DNA of 64,000 nucleotides from NCBI RefSeq assembly GCF_963678635.1, contig NC_087065.1, positions 63,828,973 to 63,892,972 on the forward strand. Reading direction: 5' to 3'. The position numbers and the translations under genes were made by a program. The notes under the pieces are model-generated. The model did not search any database and was not told the origin of the DNA. It was given only the letters and a program-made list of their open reading frames with translations. Numbering within the stretch: position 1 is the first letter of the stretch; every line of letters begins with the position of its first letter. Below are positions 40,301 through 50,500 of the stretch, piece by piece. The DNA comes from Symsagittifera roscoffensis. Its lineage: Eukaryota > Xenacoelomorpha > Acoela > Convolutidae.

Positions 40301-43300
40301 TAATTTGTTTGCATATTTTTTGTCGGCTGAATTCACAAGTTTTATTTTCCGACATTTTTATGATGGCGTTTTTTGTTTTACTGACCGGAGCTTGGGTTTT
40401 CCGATAGGTATGAATTTGAATTTTTTCTGTGAAACTCTGAATAGTTGTACTATCGTTTGTCTGATGATTTTTTGTCGGTTTAAATTCCTATATATTGAAT
40501 ATTCTTCTGAAACAACTTTAATTTTAAGTGACATATCGTTCTGTTTCTTGTGAGTTTACAAAATCTGAGTTGAGTGTTAACTCATTTCTTTTTTATTTGT
40601 CTGTTTTTTCCTCACTGAAATGGTTTCGGTTTATTACGTTTGCAATAAGTAAGGGTTATCAAACTGGAATATAGTTTTTTTCTAGTTAACAATTAGTTTA
40701 ACAAAATCAGTTGAATCATTTCTGCAGCAACCAAACATGCTCAGTTTCTTGAAAATTCAAACTTAACTTCTGGCTAAGTACTAGTTCCCACAGAGTAGTT
40801 TCTGGCTCAACTGGTGTCTGCTCAAAGATTGTCTGCCTTGTTTCCGCTTCGTAATTTCGACCAAAAGATACCCTTCTATATCTGAGATTTGGGGTTCAAT
40901 CCAAAGAGCGGGTTGCAGGGAGTTTCTTTGCAAATGCGACTAAGCCTAAATTTTTGTAAAAAAAAAAACAAATTATGACCCTCGGAAAAGCCAGAATTTT
41001 GATTTTTTTGACCGGTTTTGAAAACTTTTCGACTTTTCTCGGGAACTATACAGCCAAATCTAGGTTTTTGAGTTCAATCGAAATGACAGATTAGTTGCAT
41101 CTCTTCTACATAAGCGGCTACGCCCAATTTTTTTAAACAAAAAGTTATGTTTCTCGGAAATGTCAGCTCTCTAATTTGTTGACCGTTTTGTCTTTTTCTC
41201 GATAACTATCCTCTCAAAACTGGTATCATAGGTTTAAACGACCCAACAGGTTGTTGAAAGCTTAACTTTATAATTTGCTACGCCCAGTTTCCTCTAGAAA
41301 AAAGTTATGACCTTTAAACAAGTGAAAGTTTCGAAAATTGGGAAACAATGAAGGTTTTGGGCAAAGTTTATTTTTTGAAATTACGCATTTCATCCAAAAA
41401 ATTCAAAGAATGTTAAAAAAATTACCTCCTGCTTTAGCTGAACCCTAGGTGTTCTTCATTGAGAGATGCGAAATTTTTTGTTCACCTATTTTTTTCAACA
41501 TTTTTCATCTTTTTTTGTTTCATTTTCATGATTATTTATGATTGTGTTGTATCATAAGTGGTGCGAAGCTCCGCTTCGCCTCTGTGTGTTTTTTTCGGCT
41601 TAGTCGTCTTATAGTCTGTATTTTGAAGCGCAAAAAGTATGTATTTCTTGTTTTATTTTGACAAATTCTGTCGGCAATTTTTGTCTAAAGGGCCTTCTGC
41701 CGTAAGTTTGTCGTCTCATTTGCCACTCGGTAAGCGATACTGATGTACGATCCTAGCTTCGAAATTGAATGATTTTGAGAATGTTAACTCTTGTCATTTT
41801 CTTCCCTGTCGAATAAGCATTTGGCTGCCATTCTCTGCTGAACGGGTGTACTAGAATGGGAATAGTTGGCTATAGTTAAGTGTCCATGGAGGAAGAAATT
41901 TTTACTCCATGGAGGAAGAAATTGTAAATTAAACTCTTCAATACCAAAAGTGCGAATGGCGCAAAAAAACGTGCATTACAATCAACTTGAAAAATATTTG
42001 TAAAAGAAAGAAAAGATTTTCGTTTATTTAGGTCTTGATGATTTTTTTTGTTTTTTTTTTTAAAGGAAAAATCTTAAAATACACCACAGAAGTACATCAT
42101 ACTTATTAATGAATTTAAGGAGGCAATTTAGTTTATCTGAAACTTTCGAGTTTGTTTCAAATTAATGTGATAAAAGTTTGGCAAATTGCGCTCTACAATT
42201 ACGAAGCTTGAGCGATTTCTAGTTTTGAGAGTGGATTTTAGATTTAAGATTTTCCAATCGAATAAAAAATGTATCCATTGATCCAGTTTTCTGAAATTGT
42301 CTTAGTTTAAGAAAAATTTCAATAATGAACCGTTCTTGAAATTCAAAGAGCTTTAATCTGATATATTTTTGAAGATAACCTGATAACTTTTAAGATAATC
42401 ACACACGAATACAAAATTACTTATTGGTCCATTTTTTGGAATTGGGTTGGTTTTGTTACAGAAGTGTCAGCGATGAAAAGTTCACTGTTCAATTCAATTA
42501 GCTTATTCAAAGAGCGTTAAGGTGATATATGTTTTTTCTTTGAAACTGCCTGGACGCTTTGTTTAGGGAAACTGAAAAGAATTTATTTCTTCTGTATTTT
42601 TTTTTGGATTTTGTTATTTCTTTTTGTGTTCATTGCAAGTAAAGCGAACGCTGCTTCGCCTGCGTTCAAATAAAGTTTTTGGAAGTGTCATGGATAGGAT
42701 AAATCAAACTCTTTAAGTACGAAAGTGGTATCAAATTGGTTGTTTTTTTTCGGCTTTAAATTAAATTTTACTGAAATCAGTCTGAATTTAAGGTATTTCT
42801 ATAACTCTTTCTATATTTTTTATTAAAGAGTTTTTTAAATGTAATCGAGGTAATTGAAAGTGTCTCAACTTTTGTCGGTTCTGTCTCATCGGTGTTTTCC
42901 CATATTTTTACCTGAGAGTTTATCTATTTGATATGCTTCATCTTTGATTTAGACATCTTAAGCATTAATGAAAGAAGTGATTTTCATTTAATGTTTCGTG
43001 TTTTTTAATCAACAAATTTGTTCTCATTTTCCTGTTTTTAAGTTACCTACAATTTAATTGACCAAATGGACGATAAGTTATAGTCATCAGCAGCGAAATT
43101 TGAGTTGATCAGAAAAGTACAGCTTGAATTTTTAAGTACCCTGGTTTCATTTTTTTTGTTATTCACTTTTGTATGCAGATGCCCGTGTAGGTGTATGATT
43201 ATGTATTAGGATGAGTGATTATGTTGATTGTGTCTGTGTCCTAAGGGCCAGGACAACATGAATAAAAGGTGAGCTCAGATTATAGATTATATCAGATGTT

Positions 43301-43710
43301 GAATGTCATGGAGTTTTTTTAGGTTTGGACGAAATTGTGTCATCAGTGAACGGTCTGTGATCCGACCGCCCTCGAAACGATCAGCCAATAAGATTTCATT
43401 CATTCCTGTGCAGATAGGAGATTGTGTTTACGTCGAAGAAGATGTGATCCTTCAGGCGACCAGTGTTGGAAGCTATGTCCATATAGGGAAGGGATCGGTT
43501 ATCGGCAAAAGAGCCAAGCTGGGCGATTGTTGTGCTATCTTACCCGGATCTTATCTTCCTCAAGATACGGTAGTTCCAACTTTTGCAATATTTGGAGGCT
43601 CGCCAGCACAGTGGGTTGATGATTTGCCAGAGACGCAACAGTTTCTGATGAACGAGGCCTGTAGGAACTATTACGCGAATTTTAGACCTGTCTCAACGTC
43701 GACTACGTGA
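37381..43710 (+). CDS. DCTN5: Dynactin subunit 5 (p25)
   Basis: Two exons, 37381-37547 and 43323-43710, joined in phase 2 to give 184 aa (animal p25 is about 182). The N terminus with [10 protein letters not shown], the V-L-C-G-S-Q-N-I block and the I-I-R-G-D-L block are diagnostic. Exon 2 carries the isoleucine-patch hexapeptides of a left-handed beta-helix (I-G-D, S-Y-V-H-I-G-K, V-I-G-K-R). p25 belongs to the pointed-end complex of dynactin and helps the dynein-dynactin motor bind cargo. The 5,775-bp intron is almost wholly repeats. The stop lies 215 bp before the PRCC start on the same strand. Confidence 0.93.
38351..38658 (+). repeat. tRNA-bearing TIR element, copy 2 (tail degenerate)
   Basis: Head TGCTAGCGAGCAGTG. 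The tRNA-like module (38517-38590) has A-box TGGCTGAGTGG and a B-box-like TTTGAGTCC. The tail keeps CTAGTGTTATAG but lacks the GCGAAGCGCAGC hairpin. Confidence 0.65.
39500..40010 (+). repeat. R2 dispersed repeat copy in DCTN5 intron
   Basis: Ordered boxes: ATACTCTTATATAGGTCGTGGTGATTTTT near 39535, GTGGAATTTACTTCTTAGAATTCCAGC near 39773, TTGCTCAAGTTGGGTTAATGTTATC near 39829, and TTTGTTTACTTGCGATCATTACTCCTTTCCAAACTGTC near 39960. Confidence 0.65.
40930..41310 (+). repeat. Tandem triplication, ~160-180 bp unit
   Basis: Three units marked by GCGACTAAGCCTAA (40936), GCGGCTACGCCC (41114) and TTGCTACGCCC (41275), each followed by an AAAAAGTTATG-type box and a second-half box AACTATCC or AACTATAC. 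Units are clearly diverged. Confidence 0.55.
42010..42560 (+). repeat. R2 dispersed repeat copies, degenerate
   Basis: Shows TTTAGGTCTTGATGATTTTTTTTG near 42028, AGCGATTTCTAGTTTTGAGAGTGGATTTTAG near 42211, and TTGATCCAGTTTTCTGAAATTG near 42278, with a second partial series after 42420. Confidence 0.55.
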
Positions 43711-43925
43711 TCAAAGAGATGTGATTTTAATTATAAATTGAATATAAAAAACTTATTTTTAGTCGTTAATCATTTCTGCCTGAGAAGGGGTATTCTTTCT
43801 AATTTTCAAAAATTGCAATATATTTGTTTTGAATTGAAGTTGATCAAAGTTGAAAGTTACCCTTCATTAATCTCAAGGTGTTCTAGAGGTCATATCCAAA
43901 TTTTAATGTTTAAGATGCTGTGATT
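43711..43925 (+). other. DCTN5-PRCC intercistronic spacer
   Basis: 215 bp, AT-rich, with no AATAAA seen. TTTAAG at 43909-43914 or TTCTAG at 43881-43886 could be the (trans-)splice acceptor for PRCC. A mini-ORF ATG-CTG-TGA (43915-43923) precedes the PRCC ATG. Confidence 0.4.
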
Positions 43926-45463
43926 ATGCTCTCAATAGTAAATTATGGAGCTTCTGATAGTGAGTCAGAATCAGATGACGACGCCAGGTCAACTGTTATT
44001 TCGAAAGAAACGAACAAAGCAGAGATCGTTGAAGGCTCGAAAGCAGCCGAAAGTTCTAGTAACAAAGTTGAATGTGATCGCAATGGACTCGCTATTGTAG
44101 AGGAAAGTAGCATTTTGAAGGATGAAGAACCAACATCAATACTCTCCTCCCTAAATTTTTCTGCATCAGTTAGTGACTTGTTGTCTGGTCTTCCACCGCC
44201 TAAACGCAAAAGAGTGAAGATGACTGAATCTGTCTTCAACGAATTTCTTCTGCCCAAAAAACTAACATCTCTTACCGGGAGTTCCAAAAAAGCGAAGTCT
44301 GGATCCGAAAACGAAAAGGAATCAGATGATTCTGACGTAGACGAAGACGCTCAAAGCAGTGATCTCAAGTCAGCTAAAGTGTCGAATTTGAAGACACCCG
44401 TGATTGCAAGCGACGCACCAGAAGCAGCGCAATTCAGCAACCCACTCTTATGCAAGTGTATTCTCAATGGTGCATTATTGGCCTGTAAAGAAATGTAACG
44501 ATTAATCGTTGGGTATTCTTAAGCTGTGGTTTTTTGCCACGTATTTTTGAAAGAAGTTTTGGTTAACCGAAATCAGATGCTTAAAGATTTTAACAAAGCA
44601 TTTGATGGGCGCTACTTTTTTTATTCTGTTTTTGCGTTAAAGTTTTTCAAGTTTTTGCGTTAAAAGGATCATTTATAAGAGGTGTGTTTTAGCGTTAATA
44701 AGGTATCTTACAATTCGTAATCGTTTCAGGTTCACTACCCAAAGCCAAAACATCGATAGATCTAAAGAAGAGTCAAATTATGGTGCCAGATTCCGTAAAG
44801 AACAGAAAAAGACTAGCAGGTACCAATCAATCTACAGAAAAATCTTCAAATACAAAGATAACAACTTCAGAATCTGTAAATGAAGAATGCGATTCTCAGG
44901 AACAGAAAACTTCAGAATCAGCAGAACCGGTGTCTTACTTTAATTTATCTGAAAGTGAGCCTCACTCTAGTAGATCGCTAACAAATGGCTTCTTTTCTGA
45001 CCCATCTGCGAGTGAAAATAAAAATAGTTGGACTGAAAGTTATTACGACGATGAAGTGTCTCCAGAAGAAACGTCAGCGTCTTACGATCAAGTTTCTAAT
45101 AGTAGTACCTTGTCAATGTCAAATGCTACTGTTAGCAGCAATTTGGATTCGGAAGTACTGCAGAGACTTCAAGGCAGACGCAAGAAAGAAAATATTGAGA
45201 TTGTGGATGTCAATGCTAAAGATCAGCTTGAAGATGTAAGCATACAAATTACGAAAGGACTCTCGGAAGAACAGGAGCAGACGACTGGATTTGGACCCGG
45301 GCAACAGGGCGACAAAGGAGATCCAACCCAGAGAAGAGCGAAGAGCAAGCACCAGCTTAATTGGCTCGTCACTCAGGCCAAGGCGAGAGAAGTGCAGTTG
45401 AAAAACCAGTGGGCAGATAACCGAATGAACAGAAAGGCGACTCAGATGAAATACGGATTTTAA
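43926..45463 (+). CDS. PRCC: PRCC homologue (spliceosome-associated proline-rich protein)
   Basis: Two exons, 43926-44484 and 44730-45463 (phase 1), 430 aa. The short N-terminal motif Y-G-A-S-D-S-E-S, a P-P-P-K-R-K-R basic motif near 44190, and above all the C-terminal domain (E-V-L-Q-R-L-Q-G-R-R near 45155; H-Q-L-N-W-L-V-T-Q-A-K near 45352; terminal Q-M-K-Y-G-F) identify PRCC. PRCC is nuclear, associates with the spliceosome and binds MAD2B in vertebrates. The middle is Ser/Glu-rich and poorly conserved, as is usual. The first donor is the least certain point: GTAAAG at 44485 fits the phase and consensus; a weaker donor at 44470 also fits. Confidence 0.88.
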
Positions 45464-45992
45464 TTTGAAACATTTTGGTTTGGAGGCGTAAAATTGTAGA
45501 TTTAGACACGGAATTTACCTTTATCTTTGATATTTTAGTCTTGCAATGTGTTTACACTAACGATCAGCGTAGATTATTTCTACGAACCTTATTTTTTTTC
45601 TAACCTAACTCGCAAAGAAGTGTTCATTGAAATTATTCACTTATACGGAAATTTCACTTTAGCATTGGAAATTGCATAGCATCTGTTATCTGCTTTATTT
45701 GTGAATAGTTTTTGTCATCAATTAAGCGTCAGTGGCTGGGTGGTTAGTGCGTGAGAATCATAATCTTGTGGTCGCAGTAGGTTCGAATCCGAGATGTATT
45801 CGATTTATTTTTTGTTAATTCGAGGCTTATTTCTACTTTTTCTGATTGCACCTATAGAGCTGCTTTTTGTCGCGTTCCCGCTTGTGTTTGCGAAGGGCAG
45901 TTTCGCCTCGGTGTGAAAAATGTGATGAAATGATATCAGTATCTCATCTCAATGACTGTTTCAAAAGTATACTTAAATTTTTAGATCATAAA
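45464..45992 (+). other. PRCC-TRAPPC13 spacer, mostly one TIR element
   Basis: 529 bp. TIR-element copy 4 fills 45554-45913. TTTTTAG at 45978-45984, 8 nt before the TRAPPC13 ATG, looks like a splice acceptor. No AATAAA seen. Confidence 0.6.
45554..45915 (+). repeat. tRNA-bearing TIR element, copy 4
   Basis: Head ACACTAACGATCAGCG. The tRNA-like module at 45726-45798 has A-box TGGCTGGGTGG and B-box GGTTCGAATCC. Tail ...CGCTTGTGTTTGCGAAGGGCAGTTTCGCCTCGGTGTG ends 78 bp before the TRAPPC13 ATG. Confidence 0.75.
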
Positions 45993-47192
45993 ATGATGCC
46001 TCCCGAAACAGCATCTAACAGAGATCACTACTTGTCTGTCAAGATGCACCGGCTATCGAAGCCTTCGTTCGTCCAGTGTCATCCTATCAAATCAGACCTG
46101 AGGGACTCACCAGGCATGGCTCTTGAGGACATTCGTGACATCACTGAATGCGAGAAACCTCTTGCAACTTCGCAAATGATGTTATTACCGACAGTGCTTG
46201 GAAGCGTATACCTCGGAGAAACCTACTCGTTTTATGTCACAGTGACGAACGATAGTCACCAGAAAGTAAAAGATGTATCTGTAAAAATTGATCTTCAGAC
46301 TACATCGACGACCCATCTTCTGAATTCCGGGAACCCTCCATTAGAATCACTGGAAGCGGATACTTCAATCGACATAGTACTTAATCACGAAATCAAAGAT
46401 ATAGGAGCACACAACATCGTAGTCCATGTGTCTTATGTGACTTTGACCGGTGAAAAGAACAAATTCAAAAAGAATCAAAAGTTTCAAGTTGCCAAACCAC
46501 TAGACGTGAAAACCACTTTCTTCAATCCATTGACCAACGATATTTACTTACAAGCCCAGATCCAGAATATAACAAGCGTCCCCATGGTTATGGAAAGTGT
46601 TTTGTTCGAACCTTCGAGTCAGTACAAAGTTACAGATATGAACAACGCGTCTTATAGCTTCGACGGTGTATCGTATATGAACCCTCGCGATATGAGACAA
46701 TACATATACAAATTGACACCTGAAAACCCAAATGCAATTCACAGGTCAGTTGAAGGGCAAGTGGCCGGCAAGTTAGACATAACATGGCGAACGCAAATGG
46801 GAGAACGTGGAAGACTTCAGACAAGTAATTTGTTGAGAAGAGTTCTGAATCCAGGTGAAATCAGGGTTACCGTGGAAAAGTTACCCCATGTGATCCAATC
46901 AGAAATACCTTTTCCAATCACGCTGAATATAATCAACTGCAGTGACAGGTTGTTGCAACTGCAGGTGCACTTTCAGAACTTGGAGGCGAACCCCCTGAGG
47001 TGGTTGGGAGTGTCGGGAAGGAGTCTCGGATCTCTAGACAGCAAGACGGGGGCCTCGATTAAATTTGATGCCATGATGGTGGCATCCTACCCTGGCAGCC
47101 ATATCTTAAGTGGTTTCAAACTGTTCGACTCTTTTCTCAGAAAGACTTATGATTTCAATAATATTACAACTGTTTATGTGACTTCGCAGTGA
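45993..47192 (+). CDS. TRAPPC13: TRAPPC13, TRAPP complex subunit 13
   Basis: Single exon, 399 aa (human about 417). I chose ATG 45993 because the frame further upstream (to 45867) is the tail of a repeat. Diagnostic blocks: L-x-V-K-M-x-R-L-x-K-P near 46034, the L-G-E-T-Y-S-F-Y-V-T-V-T-N-D-S region near 46210, K-P-L-D-V-K-T near 46495, A-Q-I-Q-N-I-T near 46553, W-R-T-x-x-G-E-R-G-R-L-Q-T-S near 46786, and W-L-G-V-S-G-R near 46999. TRAPPC13 is part of the metazoan TRAPPIII complex acting on Rab1 in ER-Golgi traffic and autophagy. The fold is predicted immunoglobulin-like beta sandwich. It lies between PRCC and RACGAP1 on the same strand. Confidence 0.92.
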   Translation: MMPPETASNRDHYLSVKMHRLSKPSFVQCHPIKSDLRDSPGMALEDIRDITECEKPLATSQMMLLPTVLGSVYLGETYSFYVTVTNDSHQKVKDVSVKIDLQTTSTTHLLNSGNPPLESLEADTSIDIVLNHEIKDIGAHNIVVHVSYVTLTGEKNKFKKNQKFQVAKPLDVKTTFFNPLTNDIYLQAQIQNITSVPMVMESVLFEPSSQYKVTDMNNASYSFDGVSYMNPRDMRQYIYKLTPENPNAIHRSVEGQVAGKLDITWRTQMGERGRLQTSNLLRRVLNPGEIRVTVEKLPHVIQSEIPFPITLNIINCSDRLLQLQVHFQNLEANPLRWLGVSGRSLGSLDSKTGASIKFDAMMVASYPGSHILSGFKLFDSFLRKTYDFNNITTVYVTSQ

Positions 47193-47537
47193 TTACAGTT
47201 TGGTGCTAATCTAGAAAGTTGGTTCATTTGGTTTCTTGAGTATATTTAAATGAAATCTATTTTATCGTAATTATGTAGTGTAATTAAGCCTGCATTCCAT
47301 CAGAAGAGTTATTGTTCTATGTCCAGCTTAGGCGTAATTGAGAATTGCCCTGATAAATGGCATTTAATTTCAACAGAGGGGGCACAACAGTGATTGGTAG
47401 TTATGAGCTGAATAACTCCTATGTTAGTGCCTTTTCTTGCGAATTGTTGGTCCGAAATCTCAATCTTTTAAGATATGTCTTATTGTTTTCTCTCTCGAGC
47501 GCTGAGTTAAAATATTGGTTTTGTGTTGCAGTTAGTT
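47193..47537 (+). other. TRAPPC13-RACGAP1 spacer
   Basis: 345 bp. No AATAAA is seen. A clear acceptor TTTTGTGTTGCAG ends at 47531, 6 nt before the RACGAP1 ATG. It could be a 5' UTR intron end or a trans-splice site. Confidence 0.5.
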
Positions 47538-50500
47538 ATGAGTAGTGAATTTAAAGTGAAGTTAGCTAGAGAGAAGCTTATGGAGCTGCAGTCTAACCAC
47601 AGACCTCTGCAGCACTCGACAGAGTCCAGCATGGTCCGCATTCTCGAGATCCTCCAACACTACCACGCCAGCTTCCTCGTCAACTCAGACGAGGTAACAA
47701 GTCGCATCGAATTCTCTGTTTAACCATAGATACACTGAGAAAAAAATTTTTAAACTGATATTTTTTAAACGATATTGTAGTCAGTCATCAGAAACTTGGA
47801 TGCAAAAAATATTAAATACATCCGAGAAGCGGGAAGAAAAAAGTTTGCCAACTATCTGAAATATCTCTATGCTAAGTGAACCATTGGATGTCTGCCCCGT
47901 TTGAGTGACTTAAGTGAAAACTGTTTGGTTATTAGGTGAACAGACTAAAAGCCGAAAATATGAAGCTAAAAGCAGAGGTGGAAAGACTCCATTTCTCATT
48001 GGATGACGTCAGACACACAGTTAGTTCGGAGGCAGAGTTGAGACTGAAGTATGAGCGGGAACTAGAAGACTACACGAGACTGATTGCTTTGTTGAAAGAA
48101 CTGATCAACTCTGGCAATACAAATCGAGATGGACATCTGAGCGCATTAGGTCAGTAGAACTTCTGGTACTAGCATGGTTAGCAGGCTACCCGTAAACACA
48201 GATACTGTGAACTTAAATATCAAACATTAAAAATTTGAGCAAAATAATTTCTTCAGTGAAAATCTGTTTATCGAAGATAAACAATTCTATAAATAACTCA
48301 CAACTGATACTGCCATGTTATATAGTACATTTGTAACCTAGATAGTAACAGACAGCTCAAAAGAAAATGCAGAAAAGGAAAAACCAAAAAGCAAAACAAA
48401 AAACTGAAAAAAAATTTCAATCATTTTTTGAACCAGCATTATCTTGAAACTCTGAGAATTCTAACGACCATATCCTCAGTCTGACATCCAGAACTTTAAC
48501 ACCAAAGCGTGAAATCATTTCGAGAAATTAAGTGGAATTTTTAGATTAAATGTGAAAGATAGTGAAAGAAACATGCATAGCTAGGGTAGGCGTTTGTGTG
48601 TGCACATGGCCACGGTGTCTAACCTCTCCGAGTCTCATTTTAATAATGAATAATAACGATGAATTGACAAATTTATATTATGATTGACCGGAGAAATTTA
48701 TTCTTTCTTTCTGTCTTTCTTTAAACGTCACAAAAACAGTCCACCACGATTTAAACAAAACGATACAAATTTAAGGTGATTTTAGCGCCAATATAAAGTT
48801 GTTTTGATTGGGAGCACGCGCCGGATAAAAAAAACCTTTTTTGACTTAGTCGGTGTTGAATATTTCATAAAACTAGTGGATGCACGGATAGATTTTTGCA
48901 CTGGTGGATGCCCTACGTAGAAAGGACTACGTTTGCTAAAGCAGCCGTGGCCGAGTGGGTTTGGCACAAGTTTCGTAAGACGAGGGTCATGCGTTCGAAT
49001 CCCACTTCGGTCACGGTTGAAGGGTTCCTAGAGTCATCCGCCTCCTCAAGGTGGGAGCGGCGAAAAAGATGACATCTCCCTCCCTAAGGTGGGTCCTGAG
49101 CAGGACCGAGGGGCTAATAAAAAAATTACGAGAGCAGGACCGGGGGCCTATTTACTCTTGCGAAGCAATGTGTTATAGTACGAACTTTCTTTTTTTCTAA
49201 CTTAAGTCGCAATTATTGTTGCGGTTTAAAGCAACAATATTTGCTGCATCGAATTGGCAATTAGATATTTTGTTGCACCTTTGATATTCTGTTTCACCTT
49301 AAGAGCTTATTGATAACATGTGTTCTGACATTCGAATAGTTATAAGTTTACTTAGTTGATGCATTCTTAATTCATCAAGTGAATCGAAGAAAGCTATTTG
49401 TTTCAAACAACATAACAATTTAAAAATTTGATTTCAGAAATTTTCTAACTCAATATATATCGCATTTTTTTTGAAATGCATACTTTATACATAATGTGGC
49501 TCTATGATTTGCGATTTACTATATGCAAAATTGTATCTTTTTGTATTTGATGCTTTTGTAGCTGCGTTATTGGTGGCTAGTTTTTGGGGATTTTAAGCAT
49601 CCGTTGCTGAATGGTTAGTGCGTGAGACTCAAATTTGCTAGATCGCAGGTTTTTGCTAATTCGGGTTTTTGCTAAGCAGTCCACGGAACCAAATTCGAAG
49701 CTTTTCTCTACGGTTTCTTAGGTCACTTGATAGAGCTGCTTTTTGGTCGTGTTCTCGCAAGTGTTTGCGAAGTGCAGCTTCGCCTCTGTGTAAAAAATTA
49801 ACGTTTGCTCAAATAGAAGAATTGTTTGTCTATTTTCCCCAAATTCAAGTGTAGTCTTTTTTGCAGTATATGTTGACTGTGAGACTAAATTATTAACAAA
49901 ATTTTATTGAAAAGTGGCGTGGATAATTTTCATGGATTTCGAGTAGAAGTTCCAAGAAATGCGAGGTGCGTTATAGTCTTCGGTTCCCATTACCTTAAGG
50001 TTTTAATAGTAAATTGATGCTATATATTGATGATTTATTTGTGGAAAGTTGTATGCTTTTTTGCAGGTGACAAAGACCGAGAACTGCTGGACATGGCTGC
50101 CTCGCAACACACTCTGAAACGAGAGAAGACAGTGCGACGCAGTAAACCGAGAATCTCAGACAAATGGAATCGAACTCCAGACTTCAATCTGGGTGCTCAT
50201 CGTTCCTGGTGCAGTGACGGGGAAACGAGCAGTCAGCCAGAGGGACTCTCATCTGAAGAGGATCTGAAAATGAAAGAGATCCAACGAAAGAGCAAAAGAA
50301 GGTTGGTATATTTCACGTATCTTATATTATGAAACAGTAAATGTTTTTCCGAACAATAGCTTTTTTAGAGCCCTGCTCGCTATAAGAAGATCAAAATGAA
50401 GACCATAGATCCGTGCAAAGGCAGTAGTCAAATTTACGGTTCCCCAATAAGCCTTCAGTTTTAGCTAACGACGGTTTATTCTCGAGGGAAATGACTCGCA

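Larger units (their letters stand above)
37548..43322 (+). other. DCTN5 intron 1, repeat-rich
   Basis: No coding exon is needed here, since exons 1 and 2 join without loss of conserved residues. Contents by eye: partial R2 copies at about 37858-38010, 39500-40010 and 42010-42560; TIR-element copy 2 at 38351-38658; isolated tails near 39120-39245 and 41563-41590; a tRNA-like fragment near 38838-38910; a ~170-bp triplicated unit at 40930-41310; and many poly-T runs. Confidence 0.65.
48150..50066 (+). other. RACGAP1 intron 3 with SINE and TIR element
   Basis: 1.9 kb intron. The first ~790 bp is AT-rich without recognisable content, then a tRNA-headed SINE (48941-49135) and TIR-element copy 5 (49154-49790). 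No exon is needed. Confidence 0.7.

Noticed and set aside
45867-45992. N-terminal extension of TRAPPC13
   Set aside because: Encoded by the tail of a dispersed repeat, with an acceptor-like TTTTTAG between it and the conserved start.
47936-47943. Start of RACGAP1 exon 3 at the AG ending 47935
   Set aside because: It does not fit the phase of exon 2 (2 nt left over) and would create a stop; the acceptor at 47942-47943 gives a continuous coiled coil.
49669-49854. Small ORFs over tails of the TIR elements (also 53110-53361 and 56280-56618)
   Set aside because: Translations of the same repeat in different copies with no conserved protein.
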